DNA from: Carya illinoinensis
Lineage: Eukaryota; Streptophyta; Magnoliopsida; Fagales; Juglandaceae
Assembly: GCF_018687715.1 (NCBI RefSeq)
Contig: NC_056766.1
Location: 37,667,433-37,731,432 of the forward strand
Reading direction: 5' to 3'
DNA: 64,000 bases
Shown: positions 22,631 through 34,326 of the stretch, one piece after another
Layout of the letters: every line of letters starts with the position of its first letter
Position numbering within the stretch: position 1 is the first letter of the stretch
Notes under the pieces: model-generated
What the model saw: the letters and a program-made list of their open reading frames with translations, nothing else
Databases searched by the model: none
Told to the model about the DNA's origin: nothing
Position numbers and translations under genes: made by a program

Positions 22631-24073
22631 ATGATAAGTCAAGTTTTAGATCAAGTTCATGTCAAGTCAAGTTCAGTTCATGTTTCAATTTAAGTTATGT
22701 CAATTATGCTGTGTTGTAGCCAAGTTATGCTTTAATTACTTATGAATTTGATTATGCATTTATGTTTTTACTGTCATCCATGCATCATTAGCTTGTGTGG
22801 AAGTTTTTTTGTTAACTTACTGAGATTTGTAATCAAATCTCACTTTGGTAGTCCCAACTACCATTCCCCCCGAATGGTAGATCTTGTTACAGGACCTGAA
22901 GGAGAATCAGGAGCTGATCAACTAGACACAGTTGACTAAGCGACGGTGCGACGTCAATATTAATATAGTAGTTAACGTAAATTACTACTTGTACAATGGA
23001 GTTGCATTTTTAGTACTTTTTGGATCATAACCATTTTGGACTAGTGTTGTGATCTATTCAATGAGTCTTTATGTATGAAGTATGTTTTAAGCATTTGGGA
23101 TATTTTCAATTTGGTGCATAGTATTGCTAAAGAAAAAAATTATCCGCTGCAAATATTGCATAATGTTATATGTATGTTAGGAACATTGCATCTTATATGT
23201 CATGAACGGGGGCAGGTAACCTTGTGTTGCATGTCTCGACGCTTCAAATGTCCGTCCGATCTCAAATGGAATTTGGGGGCGTTACACAAAGCATTGCGAA
23301 ACTGACCTTTGGGGACCAACCTAGATCGCCTTTTCGGGTTTTCATGTAAACACTCTCTTTTTTCATTATACGAGGCAATTCCGTAACTCATATTTTTAAT
23401 TTTTTTGTTTTCTGGGAGTCTAATTTGACCTTGATTTTAGTTTTTGTGCGACATGCTTTATAGATGTATAAGCTCGTGCCCTTAATCATGTAGAATTGCA
23501 TTCTATGCATAACAAAAGTTTGCGCATGCTGAAAAACACTGACATATATGCTTTATAACGTTTTCGTTATATTTGTTTGTTGGGAAAATGGATGATTAAG
23601 AAAAGAAACAATATTTTGAGATTAATTTTTGAATTGGTATTTTTTGACAAATATTGAAGTGAAGTTTGAGTATAAAATATTTGGAATATAATTTTTTTAT
23701 AAGATTTGGAATATGTTTGAAAGATATAGGCACGTATTCATGTTTGGAGTTGATGAATAATTTTCTTTTTCTTTTTTTTCTTCCTTTCTTTCTTTCTTTC
23801 TTTTTCGGTGGGTTTACTAGGGAGAGCTTTGTGAAGACCTGAAAGACTATGAATGTGATTAGCATTGATCAAAACGGGCTTGACATTTGGAAGAACATGT
23901 CCCAGGAGTTAACGTTCTTCAAAATTTCTAATTGGCCTACTTAATTATATTTTAATTTGAGGTTCTCCTTGACTTTTCTATAGGGGAGGAAACCATACAT
24001 CATCGAAGCTGAAAGGGTAAACCACTCTTATGGAAAAGTTTTGCTTGAAGAAGTTGCAATTTGCAAGAGGTAA

Positions 24074-24942
24074 TCTAGTTATATTGGGTGTTGTCATTGT
24101 AGATACTCATATGATTTTTTATGCTTGCTGGATGGAAATAATTTATTGTAACAATCATACATTCAGTTTAGATCAAGACTTCAAAAATGCCAACTTATGA
24201 TTCTATGGTGCGCTTAGGGTGTAAATTTTCATCTGCATGGTTGCATACTTTATTTGTTCAATCTGTTTACTCTAGTATTTATGTTGGAGATTGTGATACA
24301 TTTGTCCCATTTGTTCTAAATTTTATTGATGACAACCAGATGGTCATGCCATCATATATGATAGTGGCTACGTAAAGCTTAAAGACATGCTTTGGAAAAC
24401 TTTGAACCGTCAAGCTTCACCTTCACTAGGTTGTGTTAACATTACTTCAGAATATTGTTTTCTGATATGAATGGTAACTATTTTGTAATTATGCCAAGGT
24501 AGCTCACTTTTCTATGGCGTAATAGCACTTTTCACTCAAACTCCCACCTCTTACACGCTTAATCATGTAAAATGACACAAATACCCTTGGCAAAAGTGCA
24601 TTTTCATTAGGGCCATTTTTGTCATTTTACATGAACGGCCATTTTTTTTTATGGAATGAATGGAAATTTTGTAATGGAGGGGAAAACCAATATCAAAACT
24701 TCAGAGTAGGTTAAAGTTGCACTGTGTCAAAGGTTACAAGTGTAAGTGAGAAGTAGATAACTCACAGAGAAAGTGTCATTTACCCTTTCCATCAAGCCTA
24801 ATTCCTCCTATTCCATATATCCACTCTTGGAATTCCTTTCATTCTAATTCCAAAGTTGAGGTTTTTAGGATTTAAATGATATCAAAGATATGTTGTAGGT
24901 CAATGATGAGGCAAATTCGGCAATGGTGGATAAGTTTGATCA

Positions 24943-25005
<63 letters not shown>

Positions 25006-27732
25006 ACTTTTGAGGTTTAGAGTGGGTTAATTGTCTTTATGGTTGGATGAATTAGGCTGGATGAACATGTGTCATTGTTTAGACAGTTGCAGCCCACATG
25101 ATACTTTGTGTCTTTCATTGTATGTTTATAACCAGTAATGGTTAAGATCGCCCCTTTCCCTTGAGTTTGTGATAGTTTGAGGGATTTTAATTACATGAGT
25201 TGTTGGTAATCTTTTTATTTATTCATGAATCTGAAAATGGGGTAGAATAGTTTTCAACTTTGGCTGCCATGTTGCTTAATATCCCAAGTAATTCTATTTA
25301 GAATGATATTTTGGGCATTTACAATGAATATTTTGAAACTGCAGAGTTTTTACTAGTCAACATGTCTTTCTGGTGGATGAGATCAACGTATTTTTGGTCA
25401 TGAGTGCTAAACATACCTATTTTGGAAAAAAAGAAAACTTATAGCATGCTTTTTTCTTGTCATGCAGATAACAAATACTGTTTCACAATCTCTGCATCCT
25501 ATTCGTCAAATTAGGTTGAATGTCGGTTAATATCCAAGCAACAATGAGTGCTGGGAGAAGTGAATATGTGAAGCTGTCCTAAGGCGTTCACGCATGCTAC
25601 CCCGGGTGTATTGGGGTTTTGTATTTATTGTTTGTTATTATTTATTGACTTGGTAGTGGTTTATGTTACATCTTAGTTGAATTTGTAGTTGAAGTGTTAT
25701 AAGTTATTTAGTTATTAGATTTATATATATAATTAAGTGTTATAAATTATTTAGAGAACTGATTTGTAGTTTAGTCTGTATGAGTAGTGGTTTATGTTAC
25801 ATCTTAGATATATTTGTATAATTAAAATGTTTGTAGAACCAATTTCCAGAGAAATGATGAAATGGGTAACAAGAATTTCCCACCCAGTTTTGCGCTTTGA
25901 TCTTTAATGGTGATGAAAGGAGAATACACTATGAGAAGACCCTGTTTTTATCTTCAACCCAATTTTGCCATTTTCTTCCTTCTCTATGGCCGAATTGGAG
26001 CGATTTGAAGGGCACGTAAATGAACTATGTTATACTCCTAGCAATGCATAATCATCCTAACTCAAACTGCTTCCTCAATAATCCTGCATAATTGCATCAC
26101 TAGGAATATAAAATAATTACAAAATCTTTCTTCTTCCCAAAATAATTGGTTTCCCATCAATTTCCAAGCTTTCTTTTTATAAAATAATTATAAAACCTAT
26201 CAATTGCAAGATTTCTTCCTATAAAAATAAATACAAAAACTATAACCACTAAGCTTTCTTCTTACAAAAATAGTTACAAAACCTATCATTTGCAAGATTT
26301 CTTCCCACAAAAATAATAGCAAAAATCGGGTGTTGCCAAGCTTTCTTCTTCCAAGCATTCAACAAAAATAATCAGCACAAGCTCCACAGACAATACTCTT
26401 ACATCTTGCTAAATTAAGAAGATATAATGAAAAGTCATATCTATTAGACAATTTTCATGCACATACTATGCATATACTTTTCATACACATACCACAAAAT
26501 TGAACCATAAGTTATAAAAACTAGTGAAAATGCAAGTCGTGGTCCATAGTAACCATGCATGTAATTTGAAAATTTTGGAGCAATTGTTGGGATGTCCTAA
26601 TATAACAAAAATAATGATAATTAGCAAGTACGAGACTAATATAACAGCCTTTAAAAATCTAATAACATACCGCAATTGGGGTATTTACGCTAGATGGTGT
26701 TGAGAGAAATGGGTTTCCTTTCCCTTTTCCCATGCTGACAAACTGCATCAAAAGAAATTGTAAGACCATTTTTATATGTGCAAAATAGTTCGGACATGTT
26801 TGAAAAATATGAGCTTTTTTAAACTATATGCAACAATTCAAACATTTAATTTACTTCTAAACTAATTATTTCATCTAAACAATTCAAACATTCAAACATG
26901 GTTGAAAAACAGTTGAGCCTAAGACCAGATGGGGAGGCAATTAAACTCTAGTGATAGATAGTTTGTCAAAAGATGTAGTGTTTTTTTTCCCCTTCCCTTT
27001 TTTGATCTTGGAGTACTTCGAACTAAAGCCTTGTTAAATGGTTTTTGACACGTGAAGATTCAGAATTAAGGAAATAGTTTTATGCACAATACAAAATTTT
27101 CCTGGTGTAGTCCATAAATTAATATATATTCTATGGAAAGAAACCTCTTGAGATTTGTAGTCTATTAAGTTCGATGAACTTCATTTATTTATTATAACTT
27201 AAAGCATTAATGGAATGTCAAATTTGTCTTAATGCCTAAGTACTAGAAACATTACGTGATCATGGGGATTTAAAGATAGTGCTTTATTTCTCTTCCCAAT
27301 TCAATTGTTTTTATGGGTACGTATTCTCATTATTGACATATCACGTTGGATATCTTTTCTAAGAACCCTCACATTTGTATTGATTGACATGTCATGGAGT
27401 TCTGCATCTCAAACAGGCTACCTAATAGGTCGCTTAGACCTTATTGTCTAAACTAGGATCAAAATTTTGGCTAAATGGGTTTTAACTTTTATATCCAATT
27501 TTTCAGAATGATGGTGGGATGGCTTTTGTGTTTATAGAGATATAGAAGAATCTGAATGTGTGTGTATGTATTCTTTTAGCGGGGAAGAATTTGAACTTGT
27601 GCTTTAGGCAAGTTTGTCATTGACAATTTTTCATTGAAAAATGTTAATTTAGATACATTTTTTTATTTTATTTTTTTGGCAAAATGTAGAAGCCAAGTTT
27701 TTGACTATTTGTTTTTACTCTGATTGTATTAG
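24074..27732. other. Intergenic, no supported gene
   Basis: Begins with the likely 3' UTR of the HMG pseudogene. ORFs at 24187-24375 (+) and 26481-26675 (minus) have no recognisable family. A possible exon-like piece follows a splice-acceptor-like TGCAG at about 25463 (reading ITNTVSQSLHPIRQIR), but nothing joins it to a gene. The rest is AT-rich. Confidence 0.4.
24944..25003. repeat. (TTA)n microsatellite
   Basis: About 20 uninterrupted TTA/ATT units. Long pure arrays of this kind are usually length-variable between individuals. Confidence 0.97.
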
Positions 27733-28042
27733 GTACAAGCTTATCTTGCTAAACTTAGGAGACAAATAAGCATGATAGATGGGCAGCATCAACAATTGAA
27801 AACAATCTCTAACTCTTTGGCTGTTGTTAATTGATATTGTATGCTTTTTTATATTTCAGGAGTATTATGCTCTTTACAGTTTGGAGTTTTCTCAAGACTA
27901 TAGCTCCTACAGAAGGTTTTGCAATAGAATGAAGCTAGCTTTAGTTCTCTATGCCTTGGCTCTTTGGTGTTTAATTGTTCTCGTTGTAATCTCAACTTAT
28001 AGGACTTCTATCATCTTTGAGCCTCCTTCCCTCCCCTTCTAA
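27733..28042 (+). other. Possible exons of an unknown membrane protein
   Basis: Two frames have exon-like edges. After TTAG at 27732, VQAYLAKLRRQISMIDGQHQ runs to a TGA near 27833. After a pyrimidine tract and TTTCAG near 27860, EYYALYSLEFSQDYSSYRRF continues to a stop at 28040, with one strongly hydrophobic segment (LALVLYALALWCLIVLVVIS, about 20 residues) that could span a membrane. The ORF containing it is 27824-28042. I do not recognise the family and found no upstream exon. It could be the tail of a gene whose start is lost or a chance frame. Confidence 0.3.
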
Positions 28043-28347
28043 AGAGGTGGAAGAAGAAATAGCTTAATACTCTTTTGAGTGGTTTTCTTAGGTACTTGGC
28101 TCTTAGAATAGCTGGATTTCCCATGGATACTATATATACATATATGTTTCTTTTTAATGAAATAATGAGTGTGATATTTAGAAACAATGTCAAATTGATC
28201 TCAAGCTATTGAAGAAATTTATTGTTGGCCAAGAAAAATTTTACTTGCTGGGAATTAAATCCATAAAATTTCAATTAATTCTTAAGTACATGTGAGAAAA
28301 AGACATATTTTATTTGCTATGAAGAAGGAAAAGAAGCTCATTTGATA

Positions 28348-28351
<4 letters not shown>

Positions 28352-28406
<55 letters not shown>
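28352..28406. repeat. (GA)n microsatellite at duplication edge
   Basis: About 27 GA units. Homology between unit 1 and unit 2 of the WAK duplication begins at or within this tract (28402 aligns with 44512, where only short GA runs remain). The ORF 28338-28532 on the minus strand is the repeat read as Leu-Ser and is not a gene. Confidence 0.95.
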
Positions 28407-28409
<3 letters not shown>

Positions 28410-30288
28410 ATGAGAATGGGATCTAGTTATCCGTAGGAGAGAGAGAGAGAGAGAGATGTTAGGGGGAAATGGGTGTAAAAGGTTGAGAGAGAAAAGCATG
28501 TAAAAATTTGAGAGAGAAACACATCGTCCCAAGGTATGAAAAGCTATGAAAAGTTTAAGGATTCACTACATCCATGTTTATTTCATTTAAAAAAAAAAAA
28601 AAAACTCTTGTGTAGCATCTTTTGATCGGTTGGTGTAAACTGCACCAAGACCCGTTGCTAGATAATTGTTGCTATAAATGTGGCAACAAACTTGGTCGTT
28701 GGGTGTTAAATTTATATGTTTGAATATTGTATGCAATTTCCAAACTAAACAACTCCAATCATGTTCAAAAGATGAAGAGGACAAGAAAGAAGAAAGAAAA
28801 CAAAACGGAAAAGATATGGCAAAATGAAGCACGCCAGCATTATAGCTGTTTGATTGGACTGGCCAACAAAATAAAAGTAAATTATAATATGTCCAAGGAA
28901 CTTGGTACCCACAATAACATGCGACGAAGACTTGGAGAAATAATTGCTAGTCAAAACTCTTCTTTTTAGTTTTTAGAAAAGTAAAATCAAAACTTTTGAA
29001 GACTAAAATTTATACCCACAAAGAGCATATGAAAAACCAAAATTCTCACAGCTAGTGTTCTTTCTCGAATAAAAACCTGGATAAAAAATAAAAATAAAAA
29101 ATTTATTAACAAAATCTACACAACACAAATCAAACCACAAAGCAAAGTAAACTCAAGAATCAATTTTTCCAATGAAGCATGCATCAAAGAGCACCTACTG
29201 AGTAACTTGTCTCTGACTATGCTTCCAAGTTCAAGGATTATAGGCCATGTTAGCTCAACATGAGAAGCAAAGACAATTTTGCAAATGGGAACTTGTCTTC
29301 AACTTTGCTTTTAGTGTTATGGCCTTTGCAAATTCTTGGTCGAAATGGGGTTCGATCCTCAAATGGAAAGCTAGATTAGACCTAATTTATTTGAGATGAA
29401 GCATTATAAGTTTTACATGCAAGTCATCTTTAGTTCTTGATCAAACAATGGAGAGGGCGTAGATCTATATCATGGGTTCAATAACTTGTCAAAGATTCTC
29501 TAAATATCAAAGAAAAGCGAGGTAAGATGTGCAAATTCAGAATTTTCTTTTTCGAATATGGGCAATAATTCTATACATCTTAATTTATTCGACTAAAAAG
29601 AAAGAATAATGTATGAGGTTTTGAGTACATGTTTAAACTCGACTTTACACTACATTTGGATCAAAGATGCACTCTTTGCAGAAAACCAAGCTAAGGCGAA
29701 CTCCATATAATTAGGAAGATGACCCATCCCATGAGGGAGCGAAGACCCTCTTGACAAGGGTTGGCCACTTGAACTCTAGATCTCCCATTTTATTATTCAT
29801 GTGTTGTTTAGTTTTATTCTTGTCATTTTTTTCGTCTTTTTTCCCCTAATTTTCTTGATGTCTAAAGCTGGGATAAATGTCATGATTCTGTTAGTTACTT
29901 ATGCTAATTGCTAGAGTAATGTACCTAGGAACCAAAGACTACTATTTATCATGGAACCTCAGTGCGTTGTGAAAGACAGTACAAGTTGTACAACTTTTAT
30001 TACATTAACAAAATTCTTAAATTGTCAAGAATGGAGACATATCGAGGGAAAAGTAGGCTCCTTGCATCAGGATGAGATCAAACTAATTTGTTCACTTGGA
30101 GGAACACAAAATTCTTGCAAGTTATATCCAACTACAGAAATTTAGTAAAAGAAGGACAACCAGTAAAAGGTACTGAATGACCTATGGCAGTCTACAAACA
30201 ACATTATTACAAACCATTAATAGGCATATAGAAGTTCACGAATTGATCTAAATGATTTATATAAATCAATTCTTGTCGACTTAGCTAC
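28402..30288. repeat. Left part of duplication unit 1 (3' flank of WAK)
   Basis: This stretch downstream of the intact WAK aligns nearly throughout with 44512-46399, in the same order and with only small indels. No gene is supported: the ORFs 28587-28832, 28727-28969 and 29951-30145 are not conserved as frames in the sister copy, and an A-run at about 28590-28605 interrupts the first. The last 100-200 bases before 30289 should hold the WAK 3' UTR and polyadenylation signals. Confidence 0.8.
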
Positions 30289-33200
30289 TTACCGACCATC
30301 ATCTACGGGTTTCAAGAGTTGGTTTATCATGCTATCATGTCCACTAACTGCACTTACAGAAGAACTAGCGCCATTATCAATGTTGAAAGGGAGTGTAGGT
30401 GTATCGGGCAAGTATTCCATTCCTTCTATGGTTTGATTATCCTTTTCCCATGGATGCTTTTCCATAATTCTCAATCCTTCTAGCTCTGTTGCCACTTCCA
30501 TCATAGTGGGCCTATCCTCCCCTCTTAACCTTAAGCACCCTTTTGCAATATTAGCAACTTCCTTTAATGGCTCGATATTACCCTCATTGACAATGTGATC
30601 CTCAAGAATGTCAAAAAGACGATCCTCTTTCACTGCAGAAACAAAATACATTGATAGATTTTTATAAGTTTCAGGCCTATTGGTAGAAATTGCCTCTTCA
30701 CCTGTCAGCAGCTCTGCCAACACAACACCAAAGCTGTACACATCACTTTTTTCGGTTAGCTGGCCAGTTTGGAAGTATTCAGGATCTAAGTACCCGAGAG
30801 TTCCTTGCACCAAGGTGGTTATTTCTGTTTGATCAAGAGCTATCAACCTTGAAGCTCCAAAGTCAGCCACTTTTGCTGTGTGGTTATCATCTAATAGTAT
30901 ATTAGTACTTTTCACATCTCTATGTATAATTGGCATAGAAGTTTCAGAATGTAGGTATGCAAGGGCTCTTGCTGTTTCTGTTGCTATCTTCAAACGTTTT
31001 TCCCATGAAAGAGAAGAAGCACGACTTATATCATGAATATGGTCAGAAAGAGTCCCATTTGTGATGAATTCATAAACAAGTAAGGGGACTTCTGTTTCAA
31101 GACAGCAACCTATTAGTTTAACCACATTTCTATGGTTGATTTGGGTAAGCAAAATCACCTCATTTATGAATTGCTCGATTTGGCTCTTATCACAGATTTT
31201 GGACTTTTTGATGGCAACCTCTTTCTTATCGGGTAATACTCCTTTGTAAACAGTTCCATAACCCCCTTTGCCAAGGACTTTACTCTCATCATAATTGTTG
31301 GTGGCCTTTTTAAGCTCGTCATTGCTAAAGATTTTCGTTGTCTCCATAGACCTTCCATGATTCAAAATATGTTCTTGTAACATTAAGCCACCATTTTGTT
31401 GGAAGTACTTTTCTTGAAGTTTGATGAGCTTCCTTCTTTTCAATCCCAAAAGTACAGAAGAACCTCCCAATAGCAAGATTAAGAGACTTATGCTGATACC
31501 TGCACAAAATGAATTCTTAAGTAAATTTGTGACCAAAATCCAATGGTTCATTTTTTATGTTTGAAAAGTGCCACAGATATAAAAAGATTTTATAAAAATA
31601 GACTCATACAAATTGACATGGCATAATGCGATACGATAAATCTATTTCACAATAAAAGTAGTATTACATCTAGCCACGTTAATTTGTGAATTTATAATTT
31701 TATGAAATCATCTTGTATCTAAAACATGTCGATCTTCTTCATGTTTACTCAATACCAGTATATTTAGGATGACGCAATGAATATTTGAACTAGAAAGTAT
31801 TTACATGAGTGATTACCCATAAGTTAGTATAGATATATCTACCTTTGACAGCTTTAAAATGTGGTTGATGTTAAAGCCAAAATGGTAAATTATTTAAAAT
31901 GGATATGGTGAACCAATATATTTTCAATTGCCTTTAATCTTTCTTCCAGATACTAGAATGACACCAATTGGCATTTATAGTTTTCACTTTCTAAATAGAG
32001 ACTTTAAAACTATTTTTTATTCTTTGTTCTGCATTGACTAATAATTAGGAAGTCTTTATGAGGTTAAAAATTCTAACAAATTAATTGATAACATGCAAAA
32101 TATATAGATATAAATAATGTTATATATAGTTTTTTTTTTAAATAGAGCTAATTATGAAACTTATGCAAGCTGTACAAATCATTTATATATGCGTATTGCT
32201 ATATCTACAAAGGAATCACATAAAAATAATCTTACAAATTGATGTCGCTTCATGTGATCTGTTAGATCTGCTTTATAATAAAAGTAATTTTATAATCTGA
32301 CAAACTATATTAAACTATATCAATTTATAAAATTACTTTAATTTATATAATTTTTTTGTAGCTAGAGCATTTCTCTATATATATACTTACATAGTGCAAT
32401 GATGATATGCTTAGAATTGCTTGGTTTAGGAATATCAGGAACGCAACTAGTTCCATTTCTCCACCCATCTCCTTGGTACCCCTTGGGGCAAGAACAGTTG
32501 TAAGACCCCGGATGGTTGACGCATGCATTATGAGCACACTCATGATTTCGAGCTTGACACTCATCAATATCTGAAACACCATGATTAATACAGCTCATGT
32601 CAAAACTCACATCCATGGTAACAATAAAAGATCTTCAATATGATGTCATTTAACTAACTCAAGTACCTACGTCATCAAAATTTATTTTTTCTATCTTTAT
32701 TTAATGACTTTAACAGAATAGTTTATGATGTATTTATAAGTTTTTCTATATCGATCATTAATTAAATAATTTTTTTAATATTTTTTATTTATTTTAAATA
32801 TTTCCTCTAACTACTAATAAATTTACAATATCCTTGTATTTTTTTTTTTTATATTTGTAATATTTTTCCATATACAATATCATATAATTTTACTCTATAC
32901 ATGAAAAACAATTATACTCCAAAGAAAAATCAAAACTGATTCAAAATATATATTAAAAAAATGAGATAATATTAGAAGAATATTATCAATTATATTATAA
33001 GAATATTCATTTTCAATAATTGTATAAAAATATTATCAAAATTTTCTTGGATATATTAGCAAATAATAATTATGAATGAATATTTTTAAATATATTTTAG
33101 AATATTTATTTTCGATATATATATTAATTTGTAAAAAATTATTATCGGAATATATATGGATTTGACGGAGCATCACATGAAAACTTAGTGAAAACAAAAA

Positions 33201-34236
33201 AAAATGAAAGAAGATCTAAATAAATTTACTTGTACGTAGCAAAGTTTATTATCAAATTAATGCATATATAGAGCATTGATCACATACCGATGCAACCACC
33301 AGAGAGATATGGGTTTCCATAATAGCCTATGGAGCAGTTGCAGCGATACCCAGGACCATTTGTGGAATTGTAACATTCACTATTCGCTGCCTTACATGCG
33401 TATCCTGTAGTATTTTTCTTGGCAACTTTGCATGTCTTATTTCCAATTGTCCAATCTAGCACCAAGGGAAAAGCAATTTTATTCTGCATATTCTGAAGAT
33501 CTAAGGTTGAAAACTTGTATTCTTTTTCTTCCACAACAAAGGCGAAACCACATGGATTGAATTTTCTCACTTTGGAGTGGTTTTTAAGGCTTTCAACGGA
33601 CACAGTAAAATCTTTTATTCCATCTGGGATCGGAGTCTGGCAACAACCTATGCCAGAGCAAGAATTGTTAACCATACCTTTGATGCTATAACAGCGTGAC
33701 ACGCATCCAGTTGTATAATTATTGTTTGAAGACGCTGAACTTGTAATGAGCCCCAGAGTGTCGCAACCGACTGCGATGAGCACGTTTTTTGTATACGATA
33801 TGGGAAACTCTCGTAGTTTGGTCCAAGATTTATTGCCCCGATTTTTGGAATTGTAGTTCGATTCCAGTGGGCAATCAATGACTATAGGAATTAAGACTCG
33901 CAATTCTCCATCCACCAATGATATGTTGAGTACCTTTATGTTGCCTAAGCGCAGAAATGGTGTATGGGTAATCGTCTCAGAGTTGAAGGAGGAGGAGGAG
34001 GAGTTACAAGTAATGAGAAAAGATGAGTCAAGGTAGCAGTCTTCGGATGTTCCAAATGGGTAGGGGATTTCAAGCGATCCACATATTCTGTTGCAGCTGG
34101 AATTGGGTTTAGCTGTTGCTGCTACAAATGTTGCTATTGAAATTATAAGTGCCCCAAGCAGGAGTTTTACAACAACTTCTTGTTGCAAAAGAACGGTTTG
34201 AAGTGAGGAGGACATAGAGGAAGACATAGGTTGCAT
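30289..34236 (-). CDS. Wall-associated receptor-like kinase, intact, three exons
   Basis: Exons: 34236-33288, 32570-32391, 31499-30289; donors GTATGTG and GTAAGT, acceptors CAG; phases join (ATC G|AT and CTA T|GT). Product 779 residues, usual for WAK/WAK-like proteins. Hydrophobic signal about 22-42; GUB_WAK galacturonan-binding domain from about 48 (C-x3-CG, IPYPFG at 57-62); EGF-like repeat about 281-316; calcium-binding EGF from 317 (DIDECQ, NHECAHNAC, GSYNCSC); membrane helix about 371-396; kinase with GKGGYG 453-458, VAIK Lys 474, HRD 569-571, DFG 589-591, GTLGYLDPEY 609-618, DVYSFG 629-634. HRDVK and DFG are complete, so it should be active. Known role of the family: plasma-membrane receptor sensing cell-wall pectin in defence and growth. 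Start chosen as first Met of the exon; 34224 and 34212 are alternatives. Sister pseudogene at 46400-50107. Confidence 0.93.
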
Positions 34237-34316
34237 GCTAGTTAATTGCCTTTTTCTATCTCTATAATTTGATCTATTCTTTCGTTCATTCCTAGTACTA
34301 CTTATTAAGAAGAGAG

Positions 34317-34326
34317 CCTTTTATAG
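34317..34326 (-). promoter_or_regulatory. TATA box of the intact WAK
   Basis: CTATAAAAGG on the minus strand, about 80-90 bp upstream of the start codon. The same ten bases and surroundings are kept in the duplicated unit at 50172-50181, so it is the best candidate core promoter. Confidence 0.65.

Larger units (their letters stand above)
19905..23286 (+). mobile_element. Solo LTR (3,382 bp) with 5-bp target duplication
   Basis: The element begins TGTAACAGCCCG and ends GGGGGCGTTACA, so it has TG..CA ends within a short inverted repeat, the hallmark of an LTR. It is flanked by CAAAG at 19900-19904 and 23287-23291, a 5-bp target duplication. No gag or pol frame and no second LTR is present, so this is a solo LTR left by recombination, or a non-coding element of unusual length. 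It splits exon 2 of the HMG-box gene. A second, degraded copy lies at 5729-9973. The termini resemble those of plant Gypsy elements; superfamily is inferred. Confidence 0.88.
19598..24073 (+). pseudogene. HMG-box DNA-binding protein gene, interrupted by an LTR
   Basis: Four exons can be read. Exon 1, 19598-19671: MANPPKNRKRAQAVHRAPDG, donor GT at 19672. Exon 2, 19801-19904 plus 23292-23345: CNNCGLLVAIALAHLHKCE, and after the insertion SIAKLTFGDQPRSPFRVF. Exon 3, 23821-23908: ESFVKT, stop, KTMNVISIDQNGLDIWKNMS. Exon 4, 23984-24073: GRKPYIIEAERVNHSYGKVL to a TAA. Phases join correctly (TG|C, AT|G). The WKNMS..PYI..A..V...Y pattern is the HMG-box core; small plant nuclear HMGB7-like proteins share the basic N-terminus and CxxC..HxC segment. 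Damage: a 3,382-bp LTR in exon 2, a frameshift/TAG near 19880, TGA in exon 3, and the exon 3 donor changed from GT to TT at 23909. Family call is from memory; intron structure shows it is not a retrocopy. Confidence 0.8.

Noticed and set aside
5729..23286. The two LTR copies as 5' and 3' LTRs of one 17-kb element
   Set aside because: The right copy has its own CAAAG duplication on both sides, and the DNA between holds plastid fragments, a LINE, a WAK remnant and HMG exons, not gag-pol.
28338..28532. Leu-Ser repeat ORF
   Set aside because: Translation of the (GA)n microsatellite.
30690..30905. Plus-strand ORF opposite the WAK kinase exon
   Set aside because: Antisense shadow of the kinase coding sequence with no domain of its own; the same applies to 54213-54587 opposite the LINE RT.
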